Positions 8,099-17,000 of a stretch of 64,000 nt of DNA are shown here, one piece after another. How positions within the stretch are numbered: the stretch's first letter is position 1; each line of letters starts with the position of its first letter. The position numbers and the translations under genes were made by a program. This DNA is from Anaerolineaceae bacterium UBA1415. GTDB taxonomy: Bacteria; Chloroflexota; Anaerolineae; Anaerolineales; Anaerolineaceae. The stretch spans positions 77,039 to 141,038 of the forward strand of contig DBPR01000019.1 in the NCBI GenBank assembly GCA_002305635.1. Reading direction: 5' to 3'. Under the pieces are notes generated by a model. That model had not been told where the DNA came from. It saw nothing but the letters and a program-made list of their open reading frames with translations, and did not search any database.

Positions 8099-9172
8099 CT
8101 ACGGTGCCAGAATCGGATTGCGGAAGTCCTGAATTGTGATGTAGATCATCAGCAGGATCAGGGCATAGAAAAAAACGCTATTGATCGTCGCCGCGACGTT
8201 ATCAGGAATGCGTTTGCGGGTAATGGCCTCAATGATCAAAAAGAGGATCTGCCCGCCATCCAATGCTGGGATCGGCAGCAAATTCGTAATTCCGATTGCG
8301 ATGGAGATCATCGAAATGAGCGAAAAACGGTAGATCGGAAGCGAGGTGCCCGCGACCGGATCGGTTTGGTCCATTGCCTCAGCGTTGCTGAACATATCAT
8401 AAATTCCCTTGATGCCAACGACGCGCGCCTCCGCTGGGGAGATCGCGCCTTTGATCAGGTTATAGGGGATCATGACAGTCGTTTTGACCTGCATCCAGAA
8501 CGTCCTCAACGCCTGCGAGAGCGATTGACCCAGGGGTAAAGAAACCACCGGATACGTGATCGTGATGCCGATCGCGCCTTGATTTTTCGGCGGGTTTGAG
8601 CGAGGGGTGACCAGAACGGTCTCAAGCTTTCCGTCGCGGTCGAAGGTCAGGGCGACTTCTTCATCTAAGTATTGTGAAGTCGCGTCGGCGATGTCATCAA
8701 AGCCAGCGATCTCGTATTCGCCCACTTTCGTGACGATATCGCCTTCTTGCAAACCTGCCACGGCTGCGGGGGATTCCGCCGCCACATCAGCGACCATCAC
8801 CTTGCTGGTATCCTGCCCACCTGCGACGGAGAACATGATCACCAAAAGCAGAATGCCAAAGAGGAAGTTCATCGTCGCGCCAGCGACCAGAACCAGAAAG
8901 CGTTTCCAGCGAGGGGCCGCCAGCAAACCGCCCGGCTCATTCGCGTCTGCTTCACCCTTTGGGCGAACAAAGCCGCCGAACGGGATCCAGTTGAGGGTGA
9001 ATTCCGTGCCTTTCCAGGTAAAAAGCTTGGTCAGTCGCGGTGGATAGCCAAAACCAAACTCTTCCACTTCGATTCCCACTGACTTGGCTACCAAAAAATG
9101 TCCAAGTTCGTGGATGAAGACCAGGAAACCAAAGAAAAATACAAACTGTAAAATAGTCCAAATATTAGCCAT
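8099..9172 (-). CDS. rseP: RseP-type site-2 metalloprotease (M50)
   Basis: 357 residues from MANIW; an AGGAG site 8 nt before this ATG decides it over an upstream codon at 9193. It is a zinc intramembrane protease: HELGH (His21, Glu22, His25) lies in the first transmembrane helix, a PDZ domain follows (about 115-190, with SPAAVAGLQEGDIVTKV), and the third metal ligand is in PALDGGQ near the C-terminus. Members cleave anti-sigma factors or signal-peptide remnants in the membrane. First gene of the rseP-HEAT-acyP operon, divergent from the dinG-like gene. Confidence 0.93.
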   Translation of the reverse strand: MANIWTILQFVFFFGFLVFIHELGHFLVAKSVGIEVEEFGFGYPPRLTKLFTWKGTEFTLNWIPFGGFVRPKGEADANEPGGLLAAPRWKRFLVLVAGATMNFLFGILLLVIMFSVAGGQDTSKVMVADVAAESPAAVAGLQEGDIVTKVGEYEIAGFDDIADATSQYLDEEVALTFDRDGKLETVLVTPRSNPPKNQGAIGITITYPVVSLPLGQSLSQALRTFWMQVKTTVMIPYNLIKGAISPAEARVVGIKGIYDMFSNAEAMDQTDPVAGTSLPIYRFSLISMISIAIGITNLLPIPALDGGQILFLIIEAITRKRIPDNVAATINSVFFYALILLMIYITIQDFRNPILAP

Positions 9173-9195
9173 AAACCTTACTCCTAATGCCATCT

Positions 9196-9201
9196 ATTAT
9201 A
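9196..9201 (-). promoter_or_regulatory. -10 box of the rseP operon
   Basis: TATAAT on the minus strand, 23 bp before the ATG at 9172. An ATTGCC or TTGCCT hexamer further upstream is a weak -35 candidate. Confidence 0.5.
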
Positions 9202-9225
9202 GCTTACCTGAAAAAGGCAATTTAT

Positions 9226-9243
9226 TAATCTAATGTTAGATTA
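9226..9243. promoter_or_regulatory. Perfect palindrome between rseP and dinG
   Basis: TAATCTAA-TG-TTAGATTA, two 8 bp arms. It overlaps the expected -35 position of the dinG promoter and lies just upstream of the rseP promoter, so one bound factor could act on both. No cognate regulator is identifiable here. Confidence 0.55.
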
Positions 9244-9249
9244 GACGGG

Positions 9250-9255
9250 TATAAT
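9250..9255 (+). promoter_or_regulatory. -10 box of dinG-like gene, leaderless arrangement
   Basis: TATAAT ends 7 nt before ATG 9263 and there is no ribosome site between, so the mRNA probably starts at the ATG. Confidence 0.65.
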
Positions 9256-9262
9256 TCTGGGC

Positions 9263-12058
9263 ATGCCTGAAATTGTAGCTTTAGATCTCGAGACGACTGG
9301 TCTTGACCCCAAAAATGACTCCATAATTGAAATCGGCGCGGTGAAATTCAATGAGAACCGCGTTATTGCTGAGTTTTCAAAACTGATCAACCCCCGAAAA
9401 CCGATCAACGCTTTCATCACCAACCTGACCGGCATCAGCAACGCGATGGTGATGAACGCGCCCTGCATCGGCGATGTGTTGCCGGAAATTCAGGAATTCA
9501 TCGGCGACGCCATCATTCTGGGACAAAACATTGACTTTGACCTGAGCTTTTTCCAAAAGTATGACGCTTTCAAATACAACGACACGATCGACACCTACGA
9601 GATCGCTTCGGTCGTCATGCCTTCCGCGCCGCGCTATGGGCTGGGCGCGCTCTCGCAGCAGCTTGGCATCATCCTCGCCAACGCTCACCGAGCGCTCGAT
9701 GACGCCAAAGCGACAATGCAGGTCTTCCAACAGCTTCTCCTAAAGATCGAAGAGCTGCCCGTTGACCTGCTGGCTGAGATCCTGCGTCTGAGCAAAGACC
9801 TGCACTGGCAGGCTGAGCTGCCCTTCCGTTGGGCGCTGAAAAACCTTAGCGCTCAGGGCATCCAACCCCGCAAGGTCGGCACAGAGGGCGAGGATATCTT
9901 CATCAATCTTGAAAAGGCCAGTCGGTCGAAGCCTCTGCAATCCACCGATACGCTTATCCCCCTGGACTACGAAGAATTGGCCAGCTTGCTTGAGCCCGGC
10001 GGCGTCTTCGCCCGCTACAATCCTGGGTTTGAACACCGCGCCCAGCAAGTCGAAATGCTGCGCGCCGTTTGCCAGGCGCTCAACCGCGGCGATCATCTCA
10101 TGGTCGAAGCCGGCACCGGCACCGGTAAATCGCTCGCCTACCTGATCCCGGCCGCTCATTGGGCCATCAACAACGGAGAACGGGTGGTCATTTCCACCAA
10201 CACCATTGCGTTGCAGGATCAGCTGATCGAAAAGGACATTCCCTACCTGATCGAAGCCCTGGGGATCGACCTGCGGGCAGCCGTCCTGAAAGGGCGCAGC
10301 AACTATCTCTGCCCACGGCGCCTGAAACAAATGCGCAAGCGCGGCCCTGAGACGGTTGACGAGCTGCGCGTTCTGACAAAGATCCTGGTTTGGCTGCAAG
10401 GCAGCAACAGCGGTGACCGGCGGGAGATCAACCTTAACGGCGTCAACGAACGCATGGTCTGGACCCGTCTATCGGCGGAAGACGAAACCTGTTCGCTCGA
10501 AAACTGTATGCGCAAAATGGGCGGCATCTGTCCCTTCTATAAAGCCCGCATGGCAGCCGACAGCGCCCATATCCTGATCGTCAACCACGCCCTGCTGCTG
10601 GCTGACGCCGCGACGGAGAGCAAGGTTTTGCCGGACTACAACTACCTGGTCGTCGATGAGGCTCATCACCTCGAAGCCGCCACCACCGACGCGATGAGCT
10701 TTAGCCTGCGCGCATTGGACGTCACCCGCCTCATCCGCGAGCTGGGCAGTACCGAAACCGGCATCATGGGCAGGCTGGCTGGCATGGCTGGCCCAGCACT
10801 GATGCCAAAGGAATTATTAGCCCTCCTGCAAGCCATCAAAGATGCTTCCGACAGGGCTTTTCGCTTTGATACCGGCATGACCCAGTATTTCAAAGCGATC
10901 GACTTTTTGCTGGAAGAGATCCGCGAAGGAAAACCTTTGGGCACCTACCCACAAAAAACGCGCATTTTGCCCTCCACGCGCATGATCCCGGCCTGGCTGG
11001 ATGTTGAAATGGCCTGGGAAAAAGCCAAAAACGATCTGGATGAGCTGTTAAAGCTGCTGAGAGCCGTGCGCGGTTCGATCCAGGGCGTTGACGGGATCAA
11101 CCCCGAAGACGCCGATGACGTTTTGGGCAGCCTGGCGCGCTCGACCCAGACGCTGACCGAGATCGGCTCAAAACTTGATGGGCTGACCATGTCGCCCTCC
11201 GACGATCAAATTTACTGGGTCGAGTTGGACCCCCTGCAAATGCGCCTGACGCTCCAGATCGCGCCCCTGCACATCGGGAACCTGATGGAAAAATACCTCT
11301 GGCACGAGAAAGCCAGCGTCATTCTGACCTCTGCCACGCTCACCACCCACGGCGAATTCGATTACCTCAAATTGCGCCTCAACGGCGCCGACGCCAACGA
11401 GCTCATGGTCGGTTCGCCTTTTGATTACGAGAACTCGACTATGCTCTACCTGCCGCAGGATATCCCGGAACCGACCGATAACTACGGGCACCAAAAAACG
11501 CTCGAAGATACCATCGTCCGCCTGGCAAAGGTGAGCGGAGGGCGCATGTTGGTCCTGTTCACTTCCTATGCCCAGCTGCAGCGCACCTCTCAGAACATCC
11601 AAACCGCGCTGCAGAAGCTCGACATTCAGGTCTTTGAGCAGGGCGAGGGAGCCTCAGCCTCATCTTTGCTGGAAACTTTTAAAGAGAGCCCCAGAGCGGT
11701 ACTTTTGGGCACGCGCTCATTCTGGGAGGGCGTGGACGTGCCTGGAGAAGCATTGCAGGTTCTGGTCATCGCCAAATTGCCTTTCGAAGTCCCCAGCGAC
11801 CCGATCGTGGCAGCCCGCTCGGAGAGCTTTGATAACCCATTCAACGAATATATGATCCCGGAAGCAATTCTGCGCTTCCGCCAGGGCTTTGGCCGCCTCA
11901 TCCGCACCCGCTCCGATCGGGGCATCGTCGTCATTCTGGATAAACGCGTCATCAGCAAGGCTTACGGGCGTTACTTTATTGAGTCCCTGCCGCGCTGCAA
12001 CACCATCCGGGGCAGCATCCGCAATCTGCCTGATCTGGCTGAGAAATGGCTAAATTAA
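9263..12058 (+). CDS. dinG: DnaQ-type 3'-5' exonuclease fused to DinG helicase
   Basis: 931 residues. The N-terminal DEDDh exonuclease domain (1-165) has Asp8/Glu10 in LDLETTG and HRALDDA near 142. It is joined to an XPD/DinG superfamily-2 helicase: Walker A AGTGTGKS (283-290), DEAH at 465-468, and helicase motif VI near GFGRLIRTRSD. Four cysteines (350, 410, 415, 423) sit where DinG binds its 4Fe-4S cluster. This fusion is the common DinG form in Firmicutes and Chloroflexota and acts in replication-linked repair and R-loop removal. Leaderless promoter; divergent from rseP. Confidence 0.93.
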   Translation: MPEIVALDLETTGLDPKNDSIIEIGAVKFNENRVIAEFSKLINPRKPINAFITNLTGISNAMVMNAPCIGDVLPEIQEFIGDAIILGQNIDFDLSFFQKYDAFKYNDTIDTYEIASVVMPSAPRYGLGALSQQLGIILANAHRALDDAKATMQVFQQLLLKIEELPVDLLAEILRLSKDLHWQAELPFRWALKNLSAQGIQPRKVGTEGEDIFINLEKASRSKPLQSTDTLIPLDYEELASLLEPGGVFARYNPGFEHRAQQVEMLRAVCQALNRGDHLMVEAGTGTGKSLAYLIPAAHWAINNGERVVISTNTIALQDQLIEKDIPYLIEALGIDLRAAVLKGRSNYLCPRRLKQMRKRGPETVDELRVLTKILVWLQGSNSGDRREINLNGVNERMVWTRLSAEDETCSLENCMRKMGGICPFYKARMAADSAHILIVNHALLLADAATESKVLPDYNYLVVDEAHHLEAATTDAMSFSLRALDVTRLIRELGSTETGIMGRLAGMAGPALMPKELLALLQAIKDASDRAFRFDTGMTQYFKAIDFLLEEIREGKPLGTYPQKTRILPSTRMIPAWLDVEMAWEKAKNDLDELLKLLRAVRGSIQGVDGINPEDADDVLGSLARSTQTLTEIGSKLDGLTMSPSDDQIYWVELDPLQMRLTLQIAPLHIGNLMEKYLWHEKASVILTSATLTTHGEFDYLKLRLNGADANELMVGSPFDYENSTMLYLPQDIPEPTDNYGHQKTLEDTIVRLAKVSGGRMLVLFTSYAQLQRTSQNIQTALQKLDIQVFEQGEGASASSLLETFKESPRAVLLGTRSFWEGVDVPGEALQVLVIAKLPFEVPSDPIVAARSESFDNPFNEYMIPEAILRFRQGFGRLIRTRSDRGIVVILDKRVISKAYGRYFIESLPRCNTIRGSIRNLPDLAEKWLN

Positions 12059-12215
12059 GCCTGGTTCAGGAAATATGGGAAATAACTATTGATATCCATT
12101 AAAGCGGCAAGGTCTCTGTTGAATCATAAGTTTAAAGGCATCAAACTGGATGCGATTGAATTGGTGTAAACCTTGATTGGCGAGGAGGTGGCAATGACCG
12201 ATATAAGGAGATTAA
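12059..12215 (+). other. Intergenic region with a broken or leader reading frame
   Basis: A frame opened by TTG 12089 encodes 26 codons to TAA 12167, and the same frame continues through AGGAGG and ATG 12194 (nine codons, MTDIRRLIE) to TAA 12221. The second part overlaps the TTG start of the next gene by 8 nt. It may be a small coupled leader peptide or the remains of a gene split by a stop. Confidence 0.35.
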
Positions 12216-12860
12216 TTGAATAAGAATAGGGTTGTGATGGATCATAGTGATTTTGCGAGGGAGTACAAAAAAGAGGAATTACCGATACGCAAAGAATTGG
12301 AAGCGTTAGGGATTTTTACAGACGATATATATTCTTATCTTCCTAGACACAAAGGAGATTGGAGAAAAGCAACGCCAGTGCTAGTTAAATATCTAACAGA
12401 AGTTAACAATCGCGGATTGCAAGAGGCTTTGGTCAGACTCCTATGTGTACCATGGTTACGCAAAGATCCCGTTGGAAAGACATTAATGGAAATGGCTTTT
12501 GCTCCATCAACTGATTTTTATCTTAAATGGGCAATTGGCAATACGATCGAAGTGATAGCCGAAGACTCTCTATTTGATGAAATAGCCCGATTTGTATCGG
12601 ATAAGACTTTCGGCACCAGCAGGCAAATGTTTGTGCTTGGACTGGGAAGAATAAAAAAGCCAGAAGCCATACATTTATTAATAAGTTTACTTGATCAAGA
12701 GGAAGTGAATGGGCATGCAATCTCAGCTTTAAACAAGCTCAAAGCTGTGGAATCAATTGAAAAGGTGCGCCTTTTAGTGAATGATCCGAGAGCATGGGTT
12801 CGAACAGAGGCTAAAAAGACCGTTGCTAAATTTGAGAAATTAATTTCTGAAAAGAAATAG
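12216..12860 (+). CDS. Low-GC HEAT-repeat protein
   Basis: 214 residues starting at TTG 12216, chosen because AAGGAG (12205-12210) is spaced 5 nt before it; the first ATG (12237) has no such site. Helical repeats of HEAT type are seen at about 60-80, 85-105 (WAIGNTIEVIAEDSLFDEIA), 115-150 and 155-205. Base composition is clearly more AT-rich than the neighbouring dinG gene, which suggests recent acquisition. No catalytic residues. Isolated single gene; function unknown. Confidence 0.75.
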   Translation: MNKNRVVMDHSDFAREYKKEELPIRKELEALGIFTDDIYSYLPRHKGDWRKATPVLVKYLTEVNNRGLQEALVRLLCVPWLRKDPVGKTLMEMAFAPSTDFYLKWAIGNTIEVIAEDSLFDEIARFVSDKTFGTSRQMFVLGLGRIKKPEAIHLLISLLDQEEVNGHAISALNKLKAVESIEKVRLLVNDPRAWVRTEAKKTVAKFEKLISEKK

Positions 12861-13173
12861 TAAAAATACCATTCTTTGAAAAACAATTAACTTTCGCACA
12901 GGAGTATCGTCGCTAAAGATAAATCCAGATTGGGAAAAACTCTCACTCGTCACAAGACCAGGATGATATGAGGATGGGAAACAAACTCCATTTATCTTCC
13001 CCACCTTATTCCATTTTTCCCATAATGGAAATTTCTGGTCTTTCTTGCCTGTTTGAGACCAATAGTTTTCCATCTGCATGCTCACCCCTTGAAACTCACT
13101 ACCTTCTTCACATATTCTTTTCAATTTCCCTTTTCCCTGTTTTCATGAAAAAGTCAGGTTCTTACAATAAAAA
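12861..13173. other. Non-coding interval, nothing recognised
   Basis: About 310 bp of AT-rich DNA between the HEAT gene and the terminator of the leftward genes. Short inverted repeats (for example around TTCCATT and AATGGAA near 13010-13030) exist but no gene or RNA family is recognised. Confidence 0.5.
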
Positions 13174-13197
13174 GAGGAAGGCCCGAAAGCCCTCCTC
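13174..13197 (-). terminator. Intrinsic terminator after interrupted secreted-protein gene
   Basis: On the minus strand a GC-rich hairpin (13197 to 13174) is followed by a CTTTTTATT tract. Nine base pairs with one wobble. Confidence 0.8.
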
Positions 13198-13268
13198 AAT
13201 AGTTCTGCAAAGTATTCAGCCTTTATGTATACCCGTAAATAACTTCTTGCTTCAGAACGGTCAGCAAA

Positions 13269-14621
13269 CTAATCGACCCATTCCGCTCTCACTGGGCCGT
13301 GGGTTGTGATCGTTCCGTTGACATCCACATCCTCGATCCAGTAAAAATAAGTGTTATATGGTAAAGCACTTTCATCAACAAACTCATAGTCCGCGCCGTA
13401 GGTGCTCCCCGGAGGAACCAGGCTTTTAATTAGTTCCTGATTTAATTGAACAGCATTTTCACGCAAAAGAGACTCGGAACGATAAACGTTGAAACCGATA
13501 TTATCAGTCTCAAAAGCCGTTTGCCATCGCAATACGATCGATTGCTCACCAGCACTGGCTTCAAAGAAGTTCATTTCAACTACTAATGGCTCGTACTCAG
13601 TTACGACAGCCCAAACACAGGCACAGTTAGTATTATATTCCTGACTAATAAAGATACCCGGCATTGGAACACTTTTGTTATAAACAGCATTTTCACAAAA
13701 TGCGTACGCAGGTGTAGGTGTAGGGACTGGACCAGTTGGTGTTGGACCTCCAGGTGTCGGCGTATTTGTTGGTAGAGGCGTATTCGTTGCAATAAAACCA
13801 GGTGGTGTTCTCGTGGGGGTTGGGATGGGATTCAGTCGTGCTAATGTGAACCCCAATATCGCGACAGTATATTCTTTGACTTCTACCACTCCATTCATCA
13901 CATACTTACAAAAAAAGTGCTGGCCTTCAGCCTGGCCCGGAATGATAGCATCCGCACATGGATCAACGCTTGGATATTTACAAGGCTTTTGGTTATAGGT
14001 TTCGTCAAACTGCACCCTAAATCTATAATTAAGATCTATCGATGTTGGGTTTCCTGGCAAAGGATTTCCGGCTTTATCCTTAACCAAGGTTCCGTTATCG
14101 CCACATTCGACATTACTAATGGATATATCAGCATAGGTCATCTCTAAATCGTTGTTAGTGTGAACTGGATTATTGATATGGCACAATTTCCCGAGCGGGA
14201 AAGGAACCATGTTCCCTGCTTCGCGTTTTGGATTTGACGCATCTATACCATTAAATGCTAAACCACTCTGTTCTCCAAATGTGGAAATATCGAGATCGCC
14301 ACAACTACCATAGTAATACTTCCTACCATAACGTACTTGATTCCAATTAATCGTATCTGTCCCCTGTACAGCTGGCAGTCCAGTTGAAAGGACAGCATCA
14401 TTATTAAAGATATTTGGGTTAGCTTTTGTACCAATTGGCCCATCGGCATAACGCAGACATTGTGCACCAGGTGTAAGCGTTTGAGTTGGAAGTTTTGTGC
14501 GATCAACCAGTCCCCATGTCGCATCAATATTCCCATAAAGCATGGAATTAACCGCAATAACCGCCGTTGCCAGCTATGCGACACCAATTACAATCGAGAT
14601 GGTTAACTTTTTTTGATTCAT
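13269..14621 (-). pseudogene. Secreted protein with C-terminal Fn3-like domain, interrupted by in-frame amber codon
   Basis: Reading from ATG 14621 (GGAG upstream), codon 16 is TAG (14576-14574) in the middle of the signal peptide; the frame then stays open for 434 codons to 13269. Without the stop the protein would be about 449 residues and parallel to its neighbour at 14835-16106: same N-terminal domain, a Thr/Pro-rich linker (about residues 270-300), and a C-terminal domain with VLRWQTAFETDNIGFNVYRSE and YFYWIEDVDVNG. The first ATG after the stop (14543) would give a protein without signal peptide. So it is a young pseudogene, a sequence error, or needs amber read-through. It has its own promoter and terminator. 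Confidence 0.8.
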
Positions 14622-14668
14622 AATACTCCAGAAAGAATCAATTTCCAAAATTAAAGATTCTTGTCTAA

Positions 14669-14696
14669 ATTATACTCGATTTTATCATTTATACAA
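14669..14696 (-). promoter_or_regulatory. Promoter of the interrupted secreted-protein gene
   Basis: Minus strand TTGTAT (14696-14691), 16 bp spacer, TATAAT (14674-14669), about 48 nt before ATG 14621. Confidence 0.55.
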
Positions 14697-14834
14697 GTTA
14701 ACAAAACCAAAAAATCAGGGGAAAATTAGATAAGTGAAAAAATATTTCCCCGGAAACAAATGATCCCAAGGAAATATTTTCCACTATGAGATTTGAAAGT
14801 TTAATGTACCTTCGTTTATAAACCCTTCAGAGCA

Positions 14835-16106
14835 TTAATCAACCCACTCAGCCGCCATGGGGCCATGGATTGTTACGGTTCCGTTTACGTCCACATCCTC
14901 GATCCAGTAGAAATAAGTCGTATACGGCAGGGCATTGTCATCAACAAACTCATAATCCGCGCCAAAGGTACTTCCCGGAGGAACCAGGCTCGCGATCAAT
15001 GTCTGATTTAATTGAACAGCGTTCTCACGGATAAGCGTTTCCGAGCGATAAACGTTGAAACCAATATTATCCGTTTCAAAGGCGGTTTGCCATCGCAACA
15101 CGATTGATTCCTCTGCTCCGTTGGCTTCAAAGAAGTTCATATCAATTGCCGTCGGTTTAACAGGACCCACACGCGCCCAAATCGCAACGCTGTTGGTAGC
15201 ATCTTCTTCACTGATCATTAAGCCGGTTATAACCGAATCCGGATCGTAAACTAGATTTTCAACAGATTCATACAAGCCTACAGGAGTGAAGCCATGGAGA
15301 CTGACTTGAAATTCAAACACCTGAGAGTTATCACCCTTTGTATCGTAATCATATTTGCAGAAGAACGAACTGCCTTGCAATTGACCTGGGATAATGGCAT
15401 CCGAGCAAGCCCTTCCTGTGGTTAGATAAGGACAATTTTCCTTTAGACCAGTATTATAAGTTTCATCATAAAAGATGAGAAATCTGTAACTAAGATCTAA
15501 CGATGTTGGTACAGGGTCAGGATAAGGCGTACCATTTTTATTCTGGACCAATACTCCATCCGGGCCGCAATCGACATCTTTAATGACCAAGTCTATATAG
15601 GTCTGTTGAAATCTGTTATCTCCGACCAGATATATTGAATGGTTTACGTGGCTTAGTTTTCCAAGTGGGAAATAAGTCTCAAAGGGAGCAACCCGTTTTG
15701 GTGTGGTCGCATCAACGCCATTGAATGCCAAACCGCTCTGCTTCTGATAAGTGGCCATGTCATTTGAACCACAGGAACCATTTACATTAATACCACCGTA
15801 GCGAACCTGGTTCCAGTTGGTTGTATTATTTCCCTGAATCGAACGATCCGTATCTGAGAAAACCATCCCATCATTTAAGTTATTTGGATTTGTGTTGGAA
15901 CCATCTGGGCCGTCCGCATATCGCAGACAACCGGCTCCATCCATATATTCGCTATTCGGGTCCGCAAGGCCTTGATCAACTTCGCCCCAGGTTCCGTCAA
16001 CATTCCCATAGCGCATAATAACCTGTGTATCGGATCTAACCGCTAAAACCGTGGTGGCAAGTAATACAAAAGTAAAAAGGGTTGAAATTAAAAATTTCTT
16101 TTTCAT
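14835..16106 (-). CDS. Secreted protein with C-terminal Fn3-like domain
   Basis: 423 residues from ATG 16106 (AGGAGG 6 nt upstream; an in-frame TTG at 16109 is less likely). A Sec signal peptide covers about 1-26. The middle domain (about 30-270) has paired cysteines and is shared with the neighbouring interrupted copy but matches no family I recognise. The last 105 residues form a beta-sandwich of Fn3 type (VLRWQTAFETDNIGFNVYRSE ... EDVDVNG ... GPMAAEWVD), a domain very common at the end of Chloroflexota surface proteins. It follows a strong promoter with phased TGTGTCA repeats. Likely exported; role unknown. Confidence 0.8.
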   Translation of the reverse strand: MKKKFLISTLFTFVLLATTVLAVRSDTQVIMRYGNVDGTWGEVDQGLADPNSEYMDGAGCLRYADGPDGSNTNPNNLNDGMVFSDTDRSIQGNNTTNWNQVRYGGINVNGSCGSNDMATYQKQSGLAFNGVDATTPKRVAPFETYFPLGKLSHVNHSIYLVGDNRFQQTYIDLVIKDVDCGPDGVLVQNKNGTPYPDPVPTSLDLSYRFLIFYDETYNTGLKENCPYLTTGRACSDAIIPGQLQGSSFFCKYDYDTKGDNSQVFEFQVSLHGFTPVGLYESVENLVYDPDSVITGLMISEEDATNSVAIWARVGPVKPTAIDMNFFEANGAEESIVLRWQTAFETDNIGFNVYRSETLIRENAVQLNQTLIASLVPPGSTFGADYEFVDDNALPYTTYFYWIEDVDVNGTVTIHGPMAAEWVD

Positions 16107-16155
16107 CAAATTCCTCCTATGTCCTCTACGATGATAAGAAAGGTAAAGTAATAAT

Positions 16156-16184
16156 ATATTAACACAAGCTTATTGCGTTGTCAA
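16156..16184 (-). promoter_or_regulatory. Strong sigma-70-type promoter of the secreted Fn3 protein
   Basis: Minus strand TTGACA (16184-16179), 17 bp spacer, TAATAT (16161-16156). It is one of the best -35/-10 pairs in the window and lies about 45 bp before the start codon. Confidence 0.8.
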
Positions 16185-16192
16185 TAATTAGC

Positions 16193-16245
16193 TGTGTCAC
16201 CAGTGTGTCACCAGCTGTGTCATATCTGTAATGTCAGATGTGTCA
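16193..16245. promoter_or_regulatory. Phased TGTGTCA repeat array (candidate activator sites)
   Basis: TGTGTCA begins at 16193, 16204, 16216 and 16239, a spacing of 11, 12 and 23 bp, so all copies face the same side of the helix. The array starts 8 bp upstream of the -35 box. Confidence 0.6.
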
Positions 16246-17000
16246 GGGCAAACGCATTTAAACAAAAAATGATTTTTATTAGAATCGAGCGTAAATACAA
16301 TGATTAACTCAATCTTTTAACCTGGCTTAGAAAAAAATTTAAAAAGTAAAATTTCATTAATGAACAGTTACATCGTGCCCTTCGGGCATTGCGAGCCTCT
16401 TAAGCGAAATGGATATCTTCAGTTAATCAGTTTTCCATTCAAATATTGTGCAACAAAATCTTTAAGGCAAATCGCCACGTTGCTCTCAAGGGTTTCTCGC
16501 AATGACAACCTGCCAGCAGCACCACATACACGTAAATTTAAGTGTTGAATTAAACATATTTCATAAATGAAAGCTTCAAAGAAGCTTAATCTACGTAGAT
16601 TTAAATGCAATTGCCCTATCAGTTCTGTCAATGATCAGCTGGCAATTTTCAACAATTCTAAGTATGAAATTTGTGTAGCTCCGATTCTCCTTTCCTAAAG
16701 GGAATGTTATCTGATTTTTGGTTAGAAATAGACTTGTAATGACCAGAATCTGTGCTCGCGAAGCAACATAATGACCCCGTCCGCCACTTTTGCACAATAA
16801 ATGACCAGATAATTGATTCTATAATTTCAACCATAGCGGCTTTAACTCCTAACCCAGGACTTATTTCTCTATGCAGAGAATCGCTGATTGTTTGTTTATT
16901 TTCATCATTAATTATTTATCATAATTTTTCAGAAATTTTTAACAGCAAAGAAACAGTTATCCCATATCAACAGTCAAAACAGCGGGAATAACGCTCATGT
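16246..17000. other. Long intergenic region with degenerate repeats
   Basis: About 750 bp without a credible gene. 16370-16520 holds a sequence related to the widespread TCATTGCGAG type of intergenic repeat (on the minus strand, around 16506-16465, next to CCACGTTGC). 16654-16800 is a decayed copy of the repeat at 2260-2373. The remainder is AT-rich. Confidence 0.5.
16654..16800. repeat. Degenerate family A repeat copy
   Basis: Aligns with 2260-2373: shared AATTCTnAGTATG, ATTTGTnTAGCTC and GAATGTT blocks. At the hairpin position only the right arm CCCCGTCCG survives, preceded by CTGTGCTCGCGAAGCA, which also occurs inside the hairpin at 60731. Confidence 0.65.

Noticed and set aside
16193..16245. 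TGTGTCA repeats as a mini-CRISPR
   Set aside because: Repeats are 7 bp with 4-16 bp spacing; no spacer-sized gaps or cas genes.
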